From Agaricus subrufescens (Eukaryota > Basidiomycota > Agaricomycetes > Agaricales > Agaricaceae): a stretch of DNA of 64,000 bases. Shown in pieces: positions 11,718 to 24,233 of the stretch; the stretch's first letter is position 1, and each line of letters starts with the position of its first letter. The notes below the pieces were generated by a model. That model saw nothing but the letters and a program-made list of their open reading frames with translations. It was not told where the DNA came from and ran no database searches. A program made the position numbers and the translations under genes. Location of the stretch: assembly GCA_029945375.1 (NCBI GenBank), contig CM057059.1, positions 3,720,001-3,784,000 on the forward strand. Reading direction: 5' to 3'.

Positions 11718-13161
11718 CGAGGTAACTTTACTGGGGAGGCTCTTGCGACTCTTGTGCTCTCTACGTCGACCAAAAGTGCCTACTTATATACTCATAAATT
11801 TCGTTCAGCGTTAAGGCCTATGTCTCGTTGCCAATGCCGACAGCGCTCCGACTCGGTTTGAGAAACGCCTGTCGGCCCGGGTGTAGCGCTGATCCTCAGT
11901 ACTTTGTTTCCACCATCCATAGAATTCATGACTCAAAAAGTTGATGGTTCAGCAACTTTGCCGAATCCGCCGGCGTTGTAATAAGAAAAATTAATGGCGA
12001 TATCAGTGACTTCCAATATGATGGACTGGTCGAATAGTTCGGTTTTACTCACCTGACCCATTGTGTCATATCAGTTCTGATCTCTTGAGCTAGAACCACG
12101 TCACGTACCGTAAAGGTGACATTCTCGGACAAGCCGAGAACGTCGCCTTTATGTGTGATGAGCCTTCAACGGTCCGTTATGAAAGACAACTCAGGTATTT
12201 GGGGCGTCAGGCATGAAACTTACGCCGTTCAAGTTAGCTCGAAACGATGGATTGTTACTTTCCTCATTTGTAGTACTGTGGCCTAGATCAGATTTGCTAA
12301 TCCCTTATTGAAACCCCGATCAATACTTTTTACCACGATACTTTGGAACGACATCTAAATCTAGTTCAATATTTTTGAGTGAATAGTAGACATTAGCACC
12401 CAGGGAGATTCGGCGGGCACTCAGCATTCTGAATTACTTGAGTCCGCAGCAACATGTCAGTTTAGCATAGGCGCCTGCTGCTTCGCTGTTACACATTGCA
12501 TTTATGCCGTATATCAGGGCGATTGGGAGGCGCTGTTCTCACCACTAGAACCATCAGTTCCTGTTCGATCAATTATTTGACCTGATGGTGATAGTGCATA
12601 ATTCAATTTGCGTGCCGAAGAAGACTTTAAGTAGCTCCCGTGGCGCATTTGCAACTAACTATTAATACGTTGCCTTTCTCGGCCAAAGTAGCCAGGTTCA
12701 ATCGACTCATGGAACATTCGATACAGACGTCTTGGTCTATCAGTAACACTTCTTGACTAAACAGAATCGAGACCGAGATGCCTTCTCATCCCAGTCGCCT
12801 CATAAATAGCACATCGATGAAGGACACGGAGGTACTTTAGCACCGACAATGGGCTTTTTTTGCCATGTTTAACGCTGGAAGGTCACACAAATGATATGCC
12901 AGCGCCAATGAGTTCGAGGGCTTAGATCCAGCAACGGATCTAATAATGATAAGCGAGGGCCCGATTGATGATCGACGAGCATTCCTTGCCTTCTGTCAAT
13001 CAATTCGGGAGCTCGGGATCGGTAACATCCGTTGGCAAAGTGATCACGTGTGTCACGAAATGCTCGAGGAGAAGATACTTATTGGATCGAGAGTCTGTAA
13101 GTGAAAGCCCGGCGTTGCACCCCAACAATTTCTCAAATCCCTCCTTTTTTCTCTCCGAAGA
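11718..13161. other. Shared upstream region, nothing recognised
   Basis: This 1.4-kb region separates the lectin (-) and bestrophin (+) genes. It begins with the lectin promoter (TATA near 11790). No further gene, repeat or RNA was recognised. Confidence 0.45.
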
Positions 13162-15310
13162 ATGCCGCCGGGGTCAGGGAACCAACGGTCTGGGAGCCAC
13201 AATAACCTCCTCATCCAAGCTACGCCTAAGACTCGGCGCCAGTACTCGCTCATCACCTGGACATTCGGACGAGCCTCTGTTGTGCGTATTGTCACATACG
13301 GATATTTTTGGTATTGACTTGCGAATAGATATGGAAAATCTGGCCCGCGGTCCTTGTCCAGACGCTGTGTTCTGCTGGTGAGTGATGTTTTCCAAGACAA
13401 CTTGGACCAGCATGCCTAATTCACAACGATCGGACAGTGGTTACTACGTTGACTATGCGGGGCATCGTTAATCTACGGCTACCTAACTTTATGTTGACTG
13501 TTCTTGGTGAGTCTGTTGATGTTAAGTTTATTTACTATCATCACTCATGGAATGATAGGTGTTGTCATTGGTTTCATCATTTCTTATCGCGCTTCTGGAG
13601 GTTATGAGAGGTACTGGCTTGGACGGAGCTACTGGTCTGACCTTGTCCGCAACGTGCGAACCATGGCAAGACTAATTTGGTTCCACGTGCCGCCGCGCCT
13701 CACACCCCGAAGAACTGAAGAGGAGGTTGGGTACATTGACCGCCCCGAGGAGGAAATGATGCAAGTAATGGACGAGAAAATGACGTCTTTGGACCTTTTG
13801 GAAGGGTCTGTTCCATTTTTTTTTTTGCTGTTGCACTTTGAGGTTCGAACCCCCCGAAAGTTTTGCAGTGTCGTTGAAACATCATCTTCGCGATGAGCTA
13901 GGAATATATTATCAAGACCTTTATCATCTCGTTAGACCTCTTCATGATGTAGGTTTCTTATCTCGAGTTCAACTTTCTACTCTGACGGGGTCTATCAGCA
14001 CCCTCGCGGCGGTTCTGTTTTCAGGTCTCCCTTTATGCCACCACCGTCTCGATCAAAAGACAAAAAAGCACAGCCGCAGTCACAACACGTTACTTTTTCG
14101 GAAGGAGCTGTCCCACCGAAAGGTGCTGATAGCGGTAATAGCTATGGTACCTTTGACGAGGCTCCTGTACCTCCGGAATCGCCATCTTCACTGGATGGCC
14201 AAGACTCACCCCTGCTAGCCATAGTTCAAGCACCAAAAACTTCGGTCTTGTCTAAATTCTCACTCGACCTCATACCTTTTTACAGTTTCTTCACTCGTTT
14301 ACGTCGGGCAACTACCAGAGATGATGTTCGTACACATTCTATTTGTTCTTGCATTGGGGTACGAAGTGAATCACTTCCATAGGATGTTGAACAAAATGGG
14401 AGCTCATCAGGCCGGCGGCGGCGACGTTTATGGCGTGGTCCCACGTATCCTGGTATTACATGCGTTGTAAACCAGGGAGACGTTCTTCCTTTGGAGATTT
14501 TATGCCACATTAGCAATTGGTTTGCCGTTCTAGAGGAACGCGGAACTGTACCTGGTAAGTCACGCTTCTTAAAGTGATATTATGGGATTGTTTTAATATC
14601 TTCTGTAGGCTCAAGCTTGGGGACAATGATCGGTACTATCGGTATGCTTGAAGATACCCTCAGCGGTAGGTGCTGTTTATCTCAATGTCGAGATATGACT
14701 AACAGTGTCCAGGCCTGGAGCGTATGATCACCACGCCTTTGCCTTTGTAAGAGATTTTTCTAATTGCATTTTCGTCGCTTACGTGCTATTAGCATATACT
14801 CTGTTCATATTCGGTGAGACTACCAGCATTCTTGGATCTCGAAAAAATGTGTTGATGTTATGCTCATCATTGGTTTGTATAGACAGTCAGTCCCGTTCGA
14901 TGTCATTCTCTTCCTGACTCTCATCTGAACCACTTCTTTGATTAGGACCGTGTGGATATACCTGTTACTTCTCCCTTTCCAGATAGTTGAGAAATTTGGC
15001 TGGTATACTATTCCCGCCTCCCTCATGGCTGCCTTCATATACTTGGGTTTCCTCTCCGCGGGTGAGGAAATTGAACAACCCTTCGGATATGATGAGGTAT
15101 ATCAGAGTCATGTTATTTTAAGGTGCTACGATGATTGATGCTTTATATCTCTAGGACGATCTTGATCTAGACCTGTTTTGCTACGAAATCCATCTTGATA
15201 TGGAACATCTCAAAGGCACTCGCTGCATCAACTCATACATGGCACAAGAGGTTGAACTACATGGAAACACCATCTGGCGCCAATCTGCAGCTACTGTCCA
15301 AGAAAGTTGA
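13162..15310 (+). CDS. Bestrophin-family (UPF0187) anion channel
   Basis: The proposed start at 13162 (MPPGSGNQRSG) is uncertain, since an upstream start is possible. RIVTYGYF and TLCSA join across an intron ending near 13361. VVTTLTMRGIVNLRLPNF and then GVVIGFIISYRASGGYERYW (13559 on) form the conserved first membrane segments and the RxxxxYxRxW signature of bestrophins. LLEGFAVSLKHHLRDELG follows after an intron near 13806-13860. A long hydrophilic Ser/Pro/Gln-rich loop (about 14035-14280) precedes the second half: GMLEDTLSGLERM, PLPFIYSVHIRTVWIYLLLL, SLMAAFIYLGFLSAGEEIEQ and PFGYDEDDLDLD. This is the usual C-terminal pattern with the acidic cluster. The stop is TGA 15308-15310. These are chloride or bicarbonate channels of internal or plasma membranes. 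All junctions I checked stay in phase. Confidence 0.87.
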
Positions 15311-15816
15311 AGGGCAAGGTCAATTTTTTTCATCTGCGGTGTCTCATCACCGTCAATAGTTCTACACTTCTCTCTGGAATCTTATCTCGTTACGTCTTTA
15401 CTGAAACAATATCATGACTTTATGCATCTGACTCTCTAAAAATTGTATGCATCTTACTGGTGTGACAGGGCCTACCACGCTTCTATGTAAGGCAACTGGG
15501 TTTTTCGATAAGTTCTCGAGATGATGTCTTCATTTTGTGTTCTCTGAAGTGGTATCTGCTTTAGGTGTTTATGCAATGCTACGGCATATCGTCGTATATC
15601 ACTCCCGAGGGCACTGGCGAATACTGTTAGGGGCTTACGTATTTTTATTTTTGGTCCGGCTTTTTTGCCGAGTCACCGCCACTGGCAGCATGCAGTGATC
15701 GGCAGCCGGAAGTCTATCCGCGCCATCACTCTATTTACAAGCCGGTTCCTTTTCCGAAACGCTGGCCATCTTCGTATATATAACAGCAAGCGGCTCCGGG
15801 TCGTGGAAAATCTCCA
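15311..15816. other. Intergenic / upstream region of MFS exporter
   Basis: About 500 bp holds the 3' region of the bestrophin gene and the promoter of the MFS gene. Nothing else was recognised. Confidence 0.5.
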
Positions 15817-18332
15817 ATGCAGACGGCACACGAAGCCAGGGCTCCCAAGCCAGGCGCTGCAGCCCTCGGCCCACAGACTGCCACGAAGATTGCGGATAAT
15901 GCACTACCTCCAGACCCTCATCAAAACCCAAAACGCAAAGAGGTGCAACTCACCGACCAAACCAATCTCGGTCTTCCTTTCCGAACGATCCTTACATCGT
16001 TTTTGTGTTTGAGCCTTTGCATCCTCGTGTCCCAGCTGGATTCCGTCATAGTTGCTACCGCTCTTCCGACAATATCATCAGCATTCAATGCCGGATCCGT
16101 GTCTTCCTGGGTTCCTTCAGCCTATTTGCTCACGTCGACGAGTTTTTCACCACTTTATGGAAGGTTTAGCGATATCTTTGGACGAAAGGCGACCTTGACT
16201 GTTGCTATGATCATTTTTATGATTGGGAATTTGGCCGCGGGTTTTTCTAGAAATGTTGTTGAACTTATCGTGTTGCGTGGAGTCGCAGGTGCGGGAGGAG
16301 GTGAGCGTAAAAATAGTTTTGTCATGAGAGTCAATATGCTGATACAGTATATTAGGTGCCCTTCTGAGCATGGCACAGATCATTGTATCTGATATTGTTA
16401 GCCTTCGCGAGAGGTGTGTGGTTGTGAAACCGATCTTTCAACTTAAAGGTTAATGTTGTTCAATACAGGGGCAAGTATCAGGGTATTCTGGGTGGAGTGG
16501 TCACACTTGGATACGCGATCGGCCCCATTGCTGGGGGTGCTCTCGCAGAAAAAGCCAGCTGGCGGGTATGGTATCCCTTGTTCAATCACCACCATCATCT
16601 TTAATACCATTTTCCTTCTATACAGTGGTGTTTCTGGGTCTGCCTCCCAATTTCCGTTCTCGCAATTATGGGAGTCAATTTTATTCTTCCTTTAAAATCG
16701 GTGGACGGAGATATCAAGAGGTAACAGCTATTTTGCTCCTCTGACTACGGCGCAATTGACCTTACTTGACTATACAGGAAACTCAAAGTCGTCGATTACG
16801 TTGGAAGTCTTTTAACTCTAGGCGCATGTACCTTGATAATACTTCCTCTTATCTGGGTAAGTGCATCTGATTACGAAGCCCCTGACTGTAATCACTGATG
16901 AACATCCTATAGGGTGGTATTACTTTTCCATGGGATTCTGCCGTTGTCATCGCTCCGCTGTTGTGTGGTGTTCTCGCTTTCTTTTTGTTTTCTTTGTGGG
17001 AATGGAAAGGGGCTAGGTTACCCATAGTACCCAGTACGTCGACGCGTATACTTTTTCATACTAAGTACTCTAGTCAACTATTTGATCTAGTGCGCATTTT
17101 CAGGCATTCCACTGTGTGTGGAGTGTACATCGTCATGTTCATCAAGTGAGTTATACTGTCTGGATAGTCTCCCATCAAGAACCGGACAGCTCAAGAGTTC
17201 GAAATTCTAAACAGCGGCCTGATTACATATTCGTTGATGTTCTACCTCCCCCAGTTCTTCCAAGTTGCATTGGCGTATTCTCCCATCCATGCGGGATTAT
17301 TCCTGATCCCTGTTTTAGGAGGTCAAGTGATCGTAAGCTGGTGTGCTGTGAGTACATGTTCCCTTTTATGTGATAAGTCTAATTGGACAATTTATGAATG
17401 TCGCTGTCAGGGTGTCACCGTCAGTCGCACTGGTCGTTACAGAGTAAGGTGTTCCTTTGCTAATGTAATTGGTGGTTGATAACATGTCCACCGCAGACTA
17501 TCGTTCATTCCGGTTTCGCGATCTGGTCACTCGCCTGCGGTCTCATATCAACGATGACACCCCATACCAAGCAAGGCGTTATGGTAGTTTTTATGCTGTT
17601 GTCCGCTGTTGGATCTGGCCAGGTGAGCAAGATTCAAAATTTCAAATTGGCGGAAGTCTAATATGTATCATGCAAAGACGCTACAAACTACTACCGTTGC
17701 TGCTCAAGCTAGTGTACCAAGGAAAGACATGTCTGTGGTGACCGCATTCCGCAACGTGAGTTTATATTTAACAGACTAGGAACGACGGGTTCATTCAAAC
17801 CAAATGTAGTTCGTAAGAATGTTAGGCGGGACGCTGGCACTGGCAATAGGTGCTACATTGATGTATGTGTTCAATATGAGTTCCTCTACAATTCCCATAC
17901 TTAATGATAAATAATAGTAACAACACCCTTCGTTCCTCCATGACGTCTCTTTCCCTACCCGAAACGCTCATTAAAACAATTATTGACGACCCTACTCGTC
18001 TATCCAACCCTTCCTCACTTGATCTCTCAGTCGAACAAGCCACGGTTATCCTCGAAAATGGGTATACAAAAGGATTCCGCTCAGTATTCCTCTTGAACGC
18101 AAGTCTCTCTGCGTTTGCTACAGTAGTCAGCATCGTGATGATCAAGCACAAAGACTTGGATAGAGACGATCATCTGAAAAAGGCCCAGAGAAACGAGCGG
18201 AAGAAGCATGATGAGGAGAAAGGTGTTGCTGATGAAAAACACAGCGAGGGTGAACACGACTCGGCAATAGAATCTGCTGAGACGACAAAACATGATAACA
18301 GTGACGGTGCGATATCCGTTGCTGGGCGCTGA
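15817..18332 (+). CDS. MFS multidrug-type exporter (DHA2, 14-TM class)
   Basis: ATG at 15817 starts a ~65-residue polar cytosolic tail. LSLCILVSQLDSVIVATALP follows and is the DHA2 motif in helix 1 (LDxTIVxxALP). SAYLLTSTSFSPLYGRFSDI (motif A, GRxSDxxGRK) and VLRGVAGAGGG (motif B) come next. Exons after about 16300 are separated by small introns: ERGKYQGILGGVVTLGYAIG, KLKVVDYVGSLLTLGAC, NGLITYSLMFYLPQFFQVAL and AGLFLIPVLGGQ. The last exon ends in a charged tail (DEEKGVADEKHSEGEH) with TGA at 18330-18332. Relatives export toxins and secondary metabolites by proton antiport. The junction near 17030-17105 needs a weak donor to stay in phase, so one exon boundary there is unsure. Otherwise the gene looks complete. 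Confidence 0.85.
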
Positions 18333-18608
18333 AGTTCTCGTCTCGTTTTGAGATTACTCATCATTGATGGCGCCCGAATACCTGTCTCGAACTCAAAAAC
18401 GAATCCTGGAGATTGCGAAGCTCGAACATAGAGGCTAGAAATTATGATTTGATATTTTGGATATTTTGGATTACTGTTAACCTAGACGACTTTCAGGGGC
18501 AGCACGGATTAGAGACCTGATTAGTTATGTGAAATTCAGTATTGAACTCACGTTAGCAAATGACGCATTCATGTTCTTGTTTTGCTAGACGTGCTTCAAG
18601 TCTTCCAT

Positions 18609-19836
18609 TTAATTTTTCATCAGGGCCAATATAGGAACTTTCGCTATGAGATGGTTGGCACAGGGCATTTCCTTCTCGTTGTTCTGGACGAACCTATACT
18701 GAAGGCTAGTTGCCATAGCTATGTCTTCGAAGTTAACTACAACTTCTGTAACCCCTTCCCCACTATATTGACGCGGGGGCGTGAGTGTTGAGGTCGAGCT
18801 TAATCTCATGATGATGGTAGGTTTCGGCTTTGACGATTTGTCGTCTTTCGCAAGTTGGGTCTGAGGTTCGGCAATTAACAGTCGAGAGTCGATCCAGGTG
18901 GGCGGGCTATGTTCCATTAACGAAAGTGAAACATACCACGACCCGGGTCGTCGTCCATGTCCTCTATGATGTTCTGGTTCAATAAAGAAACGAAGTTGCC
19001 ACATTCGACCTGGAGAAACAAAAGTGTATTACTATTTGATAGGGCATGTTGGGGATTAAATACATACCTCGTGCTATGAACTCGACTGAGATGGACTTCG
19101 AGATCATCATCCGTTTCTGAAATTTTACAACACCAAAGTTGACGGCAAACGATCCTTCATCGTCTGGAAAGTCGATAACCTCGACGTCATCTGGTGGCAG
19201 TGTCACACCAATGAGCATTTCATCGGTGGCCGAACCCGAATTGAAATCAGGTGATTGCCTTAGACGTTGGAAAAGCGGTTGATCGGAAGTAATGAGGCAG
19301 GCGTGGCGGATATCAGCGATAGTGGGAGGGGACAGTGGAGTTGAAAAAGAGAGCAGGGACGTGAGTAGATCGGGTACTTGAGTAGACTCGTCTTGTCTCT
19401 CATCTGGACTTCGTTTGACGATGGCCCAGTAAAGGGGAGTATGTCCTTCGATGGATTTCTCTTGCAGGATCGAGGCAAGCGATATGTCATTGGTTTTACA
19501 GGCTTCAGCGCAGCTTTGTAGGATACTTGAAGTTGCGGGAGACTGAAAGTCTGCCCTTACCAAGTCACGAACTAGACCTAGTGTCGTGGATTTGACATCT
19601 TTGGACGTCTTTGAGGCAAATTTGAACCACTGGACTTTGCCTTTTCCTTTGGCACTACTGCTAGAAAGAGGCGAGGCTGGGTATCTTGACGAAGATGATG
19701 GGTTGGGAGAAGTCGAAGGAGAGGACCCGCTTGGAGTCGGTGACTTCAAATCAAGGTGGGGTGGACGCGAAGCGATAGAGTCGTAGGCGGGGGGATCGTC
19801 AGAGGGCGTAGGGTGGGATTGCTTGTCAATGATCAT
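18609..19836 (-). CDS. Conserved hypothetical protein, function unknown
   Basis: ATG at 19836 opens a 60-residue Pro/Ser-rich, probably disordered N-terminus (DDPPAYDS and PTPSGSSPSTSPNPSSSSRY). A structured part follows: VQWFKFASKTSKDVKSTTLG, LVRADFQSPATSSILQSCAE and EGHTPLYWAIVKR. The last resembles an ankyrin-like helix pair. Near 19069 an intron of about 58 nt joins FIARG to RMWQLRFFIEP. The final part (SWYVSLSLMEHSPPTWIDSR and LLIAEP) reads on to a stop near 18609. I recognise the pattern as a widespread basidiomycete protein of unknown function, but cannot name a domain. The PPAY motif could recruit a WW-domain ligase such as Rsp5 (inference). The true 3' end is uncertain. Confidence 0.65.
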
Positions 19837-20137
19837 GTTGAGGGAGGAATCGGGTAAGCTGACGTTCAGAGGGGGTGGAAAGAAATTATAGGAAAGCTGC
19901 GGATTCCTGAAGAGACATCAATCAGGCTGCGGCCTGCGTCGAAGAAAGCGAAGCACTGCTTTTTCGTAACCACATGCATACCCAGGGCGCTGTTGACCCT
20001 GGTCGCTTATGTTGTCTCCGGGGCTGCCGGCTCGGCACAGTCAATTCCAAGAATGTCACAACCTCTCTCCCAAGACAAATGGCACCTATCTGTCTCAGCC
20101 GTAACCTGGCTTCCCTCTCCCACTTAGATATTGTGTC

Positions 20138-21219
20138 ATGGCCGAATGCATGCTTCCCATCCCATACTACAAGAGCGGATTCACAACCTGTGACGCACTC
20201 AAGGCCAGCAATCTTACTCATGTTCAACTCGAGGATAAAGCATTAGGAATCCATCGTATCTCTTCCCGAACGACGCACAAAGTTGTCTCACCTCCATCCT
20301 CTCGCTCTAAGGTCTGGTCTCCACCCACTCAAGCATGGGAGGCGTTCTACCCTAAAGGAAGCATCAATCCAAAGAGCAGCCTGCCCGGTGGATTTGGCTT
20401 TTACCTCTCTGGCCCTACTTCGTTTTCCAGCCTCCTCGAGAAAGGTGCTAAGGAAGTTGTCATGAGCTATCGAATGATGCTTGCAGAGGATTGGGAATGG
20501 GTCAGAGGAGGGAAGCTTCCAGGTTTTTGTAGGCCTCACATGTCCTCAATGTTGACAATCAGCTTACGAGGCCTGTGATTTTAAGTCGGCGGCGAAGGTC
20601 AGCTAGCTTATAGTTGTACTGGAGGGCGGCAAAACGAACGTTGTAAATGCTTTGATATGCGGCCTATGTGGAGGTATTGCAAGGCACACGTTAAATAGTA
20701 GCTTGCTAATGTTGATTCTAGGAGGAACGGCGTAGGCGAGCTGTACACTTATTTACCTCCAGTCGATGGGAACACGACAATCCTGAAAAGTGTTCCCCCT
20801 CAGTCAATCGAGAACTCGAATTTCGGGTTTTCCGTTGGCAGAGATTCCTTCAAGTTTGATAAGGCTGTTGGAAACTGGATCACGGTCGCCTGTCGTATCA
20901 AGCTGAATGATGTTGGAGCTGCCAATGGTGAGAGCAATAGTATATTCTTTCAACTATATCTCTCATTTCTGATAGGTGAAGTTGATGTCTGGATTGATGG
21001 TGAGCGTACCATTTGCATCGCTGGTCTTACTCTCCGCGATTCGGAAAAATCCATTATTAAAGGAATGCATTTTGAAACTTTTTTTGGTGGTCTGTATCCC
21101 TTCTACAAGAGTGAGGCTGGCCTTAACGCTCTGTTTGTGATATAGGACACTCTGCTGAGTGGGCTTCTCCTAAAGACCAAAGGGCTTGGTTTGCAGACGT
21201 GACAGGGGTAGTTGTTTAG
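20138..21219 (+). CDS. Polysaccharide lyase family 14-like protein, 5' end unresolved
   Basis: From about 20138 the frame reads LTHVQLEDKALGIHRISSRT, AWEAFYPKGSINPKSSLPGG and FGFYLSGP. EVVMSYRMMLAEDWEWVRGG and KLPG follow. After an intron there is YSCTGGRQNERC and RNGVGELYTYLPP (about 20720). The C-terminal strands are FSVGRDSFKFDKAVGNWITV, VDVWIDGERTICIAGLTLRD and GMHFETFFGG, ending at TAG 21217-21219. This is the pattern of fungal PL14-like secreted proteins (alginate/glucuronan lyase fold). A secretion signal is expected. A hydrophobic stretch ALLTLVAYVVSGAAGSAQ is readable just upstream (about 19990-20045), but I could not find a Met and splice that link it. The gene may therefore be 5'-truncated or use an exon I cannot see. 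Confidence 0.72.
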
Positions 21220-21433
21220 TGAAACCGATGGATGAAATTGAATGTAAAGTGGTAATGAAATTACCTGTACTTGCCTCAGCAATTTGACGCAGCGATCGGA
21301 TGCCAGTAGTTCTCGAATTATTCAATGAACTATAAGCTACTTGTCTGTGCATCTTCACCCGCTTCTCCGTCCAGACTGTCTCGCACATACCTCCTCGGAT
21401 TCTCTAGCACTTGACTATATATCACACATGGGT

Positions 21434-23378
21434 AAAGTTCTCGTCTTCTAAATACAAAGGCGCTGATAGACCTTTACCCCGTACCCTGAAAGGAACAGTC
21501 ATGAGGAAGCTAGCATTAGAGGTATATGAAACGGAAATCAAAAGAACGTATGTACAATAAGTGCACCATTAACCTTTCAATATTAACCCTTAGATCTAAT
21601 AGATATAAAGATATAACTGATCCTGACAGCTCCATTCAACAGTCCATCGATTTCTCAGAAACGTCAGTAATAAAAAAATGGCTTCTAGAGATCTCCCATG
21701 TTTTTCCTGGAAGATCGCCCTCTGTAATTAAAGGTCTATTCGATCATGGCCTTGACAGGTGATTAAAACTATTTCAGAAAATTATTCCATCCTGAATCTC
21801 GTGTCTAGTATTGGTGCTAGCTTTTTGAGGCGTCGTATCATCAGCACCATGAGGTGGCTTAAATCATCATTCGTAAAGGACATCACTGAAAATGTTGTTC
21901 ATGTGCATCCGACTATAGGCTTGCTGGTTCGGCACCTATCCAATATCGTCACTGGTGTGAGGGAGGTGCAGAACGACGATAGGCGTTTCAACGAAATAGA
22001 ATCTATGATCGCAAAGTACTCGATCAACAATTTCTCTCAAGCTTTGCCTGCATCCGAGGATTCTTTCGAACCTCGTTCTCCTACTGTACTACTCACGGGA
22101 TCTACTGGTCATCTTGGCTGTCACTTTTTGGCGGGTCTTTTAAAGAGTGATGCTATCGAATTGGTCTACGCCTTCAATCGCCCGGCTGAGATGTCGGACA
22201 TCAAGGAGAGCCACCGCGTGGTGTTCCAAGATGCGGGTTTAGATGTTGAGCTGCTAGAATGTACAAAAATCAGATGCATACAAGGAGACTTCACGGAGTC
22301 TGATTTTGGTGTTACAGAGGATCTTTATCGTGAAGCAAGCCCATTCACGTTGCTTATGCTCGTTGTCTCTGACATTAATTCCCAGATTCAACGATCTGTA
22401 ACTCTTGTCATGCATAACTCCTGGAGGATCAACCACAACCTTCTTTTAATGTCATATGAACCTCAGCTATGAGAGAGCCCTCGTACTTTCACTATCAGGA
22501 CTATGTTTACTTCCTCCGTATCATCTGCGCAATCTTGGGATCAGAGCCTTGGTCTATATCCTGAGTGCACTGCTCGGGATCTAAAGTTTGCCATTGGGGC
22601 AGGTTATGGAGAAAGCAAATACATCGCATTCTTACTTGTAGTGAGTGTCTATTGGTCTACGATTCGTCAATTAGATTCTCGATTTCAGTGGTCTGAAAGT
22701 ATGTTCTATTCGCCTTGGACAATTAATTGGTTCGTCGAGAAAATGGACTTGGGCTCCTGTGGAATGGTTCCCTGCACTAGTAAAGTCAAGTATAGCCTTA
22801 GGTGGTTTTCCGACTGCTCCAGCCGTAAGTGCTACCCAACAGAATCATATATGACGACTAGTAAACTTGGTTAAAGATTGCCTCCTGGATACAGATTGAC
22901 TTGACTGCTGAGTCCATCCTCAAGCTTGTTTCTACAGATAAGGAGTTGCCCGTGGTCATCAATTTTGCGCATCCAAGACCGGTAAAGTGGTACATCATAA
23001 CTAATGCAGTTCGATTAGCAGTACTGGATGTATTGGGAATGAACTATGATCGCTTACCGCTCATTCCTCTCTTTGAGTGGTTTGACCGCTTGATAGTGAA
23101 GGCGGAAAACGTTCAGCTTGAAAAATTGGAGAGCATGGTAATTATTTCTTCCTCATTCTGGTGAAGTAGAGCCTCTGATTTAAATACTCCATTCAGCCTG
23201 CACTGAATATGCTCGGCTTCTTTCGATCCACAGTCGAAGCCACTGAATACCTCAAAATTCGGGGAGGAAAGATGGGGAGTTTGGTGGCTTGGCTACTCTC
23301 GAAATAAGGAGTGTCACGGAATTGAGTACACTCATGAAAAATATCTCTACTTTGCAAATTCAGAGTGTAGGGAAGTGA
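21434..23378 (+). pseudogene. 5'-truncated NRPS-like (A-T-R) reductase remnant
   Basis: The sequence starts abruptly in the last residues of an adenylation domain (KGADRPLPRTLKGTVMRKLA, about 21452-21511). WLLEISHVFPGRSPSV and LFDHGLDR, probably carrier-protein sequence, follow. The thioester-reductase domain then begins with PTVLLTGSTGHLGCHFLAGL (Rossmann GxxGxxG) and continues to VMHNSWRINHNLLLMSYEP, MFTSSVSSAQ, GAGYGESKYI and VINFAHPRPVKW. A 59-nt GC-AG intron (GCAAGC to CCCAG, about 22334-22392) best explains one junction. Defects: almost the whole A domain is missing, there is an in-frame TGA after SYEPQL near 22470, and a shift near 23265 separates EATEYLKIRGG from the tail EFGGLATLEIRSVTEL. 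Intact relatives reduce amino or aryl acids to aldehydes. No working enzyme is expected. Confidence 0.8.
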
Positions 23379-24233
23379 GTTGTATACTGGAAAAACATTG
23401 GCTTCCTCAAGACATAATCATCCGAATGCAAGCATATACCCTCCCTCAAATGTTATAGTATTGAATCTTGTTACCCACTTTTTTTTGTAAGCTTTATTGC
23501 TAGTATTGACGAGTGCTCGACTTTTGTGCGAAGACCACTTGCATTTAGAACTTAATGAATTACGAAATATCGAAAGCCACCCCTGGGCAGAGATAGTGCA
23601 AGGATGTTGAACTTATAAACACACAAGGTGAATCGTGATAATGCTAAATCAATGACCCGAGCTGGACGCAGGCTGGTGCGGACCAATGGGATATACGCGA
23701 GCACCATGCTGACGCCTCGCGGACTGATGCTGATGCTATGCGGACAACCTACCTGTAAGAAACCTTGTGGGAAGAAGCCCCAGGTTAGTTCCCCTACCCT
23801 AGCGGACTCCTTCTAATCTCTTTAATTAAGACTGATAAAGCATGAAGTTTATAATTACTATATAACAGCCATTACAATATGCCTAAAAGAAAAACTAGCA
23901 CATTAGAGCTTCGTTGTGTAGAAGTGGGCCGGATGCATTGAAGGGGCCCGATGTAGAGCCAACGCGACTTCGACGCGGAAAAGCACCCGCATTTTTCTGC
24001 AAGCCCACATCATACTTTGCGTCGTTCAGCATCTTCAAAAGCGTTCGATCAGTTTTCTACAATTACAAATATCTTCTCCGCGATCTCAGTCCTTGGAGGA
24101 GTTGGAGCTCGAAATCATGCGGGCCAATTTCGACAGCCTCATGAGCAAAGTTGGCTAAAAATATAATTGATCACGTGAAGGGTCGCGTGCGTCATCATGT
24201 GCCGGTAAAGAACAGTAAATTTAAAATAACAGG
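23379..24233. other. Intergenic, nothing recognised
   Basis: This is AT-rich sequence between the reductase remnant and the small transposable element. No gene could be supported. Confidence 0.45.
24225..24233. repeat. Target-site duplication AATAACAGG, left copy
   Basis: This is identical to 24993-25001 in direct orientation, immediately outside the inverted ends of the 759-bp element. Confidence 0.85.

Noticed and set aside
13838..13856. GGTTCGAACCCCCC, a tRNA B-box-like sequence
   Set aside because: It lies in a bestrophin intron. No A box or cloverleaf can be formed around it.
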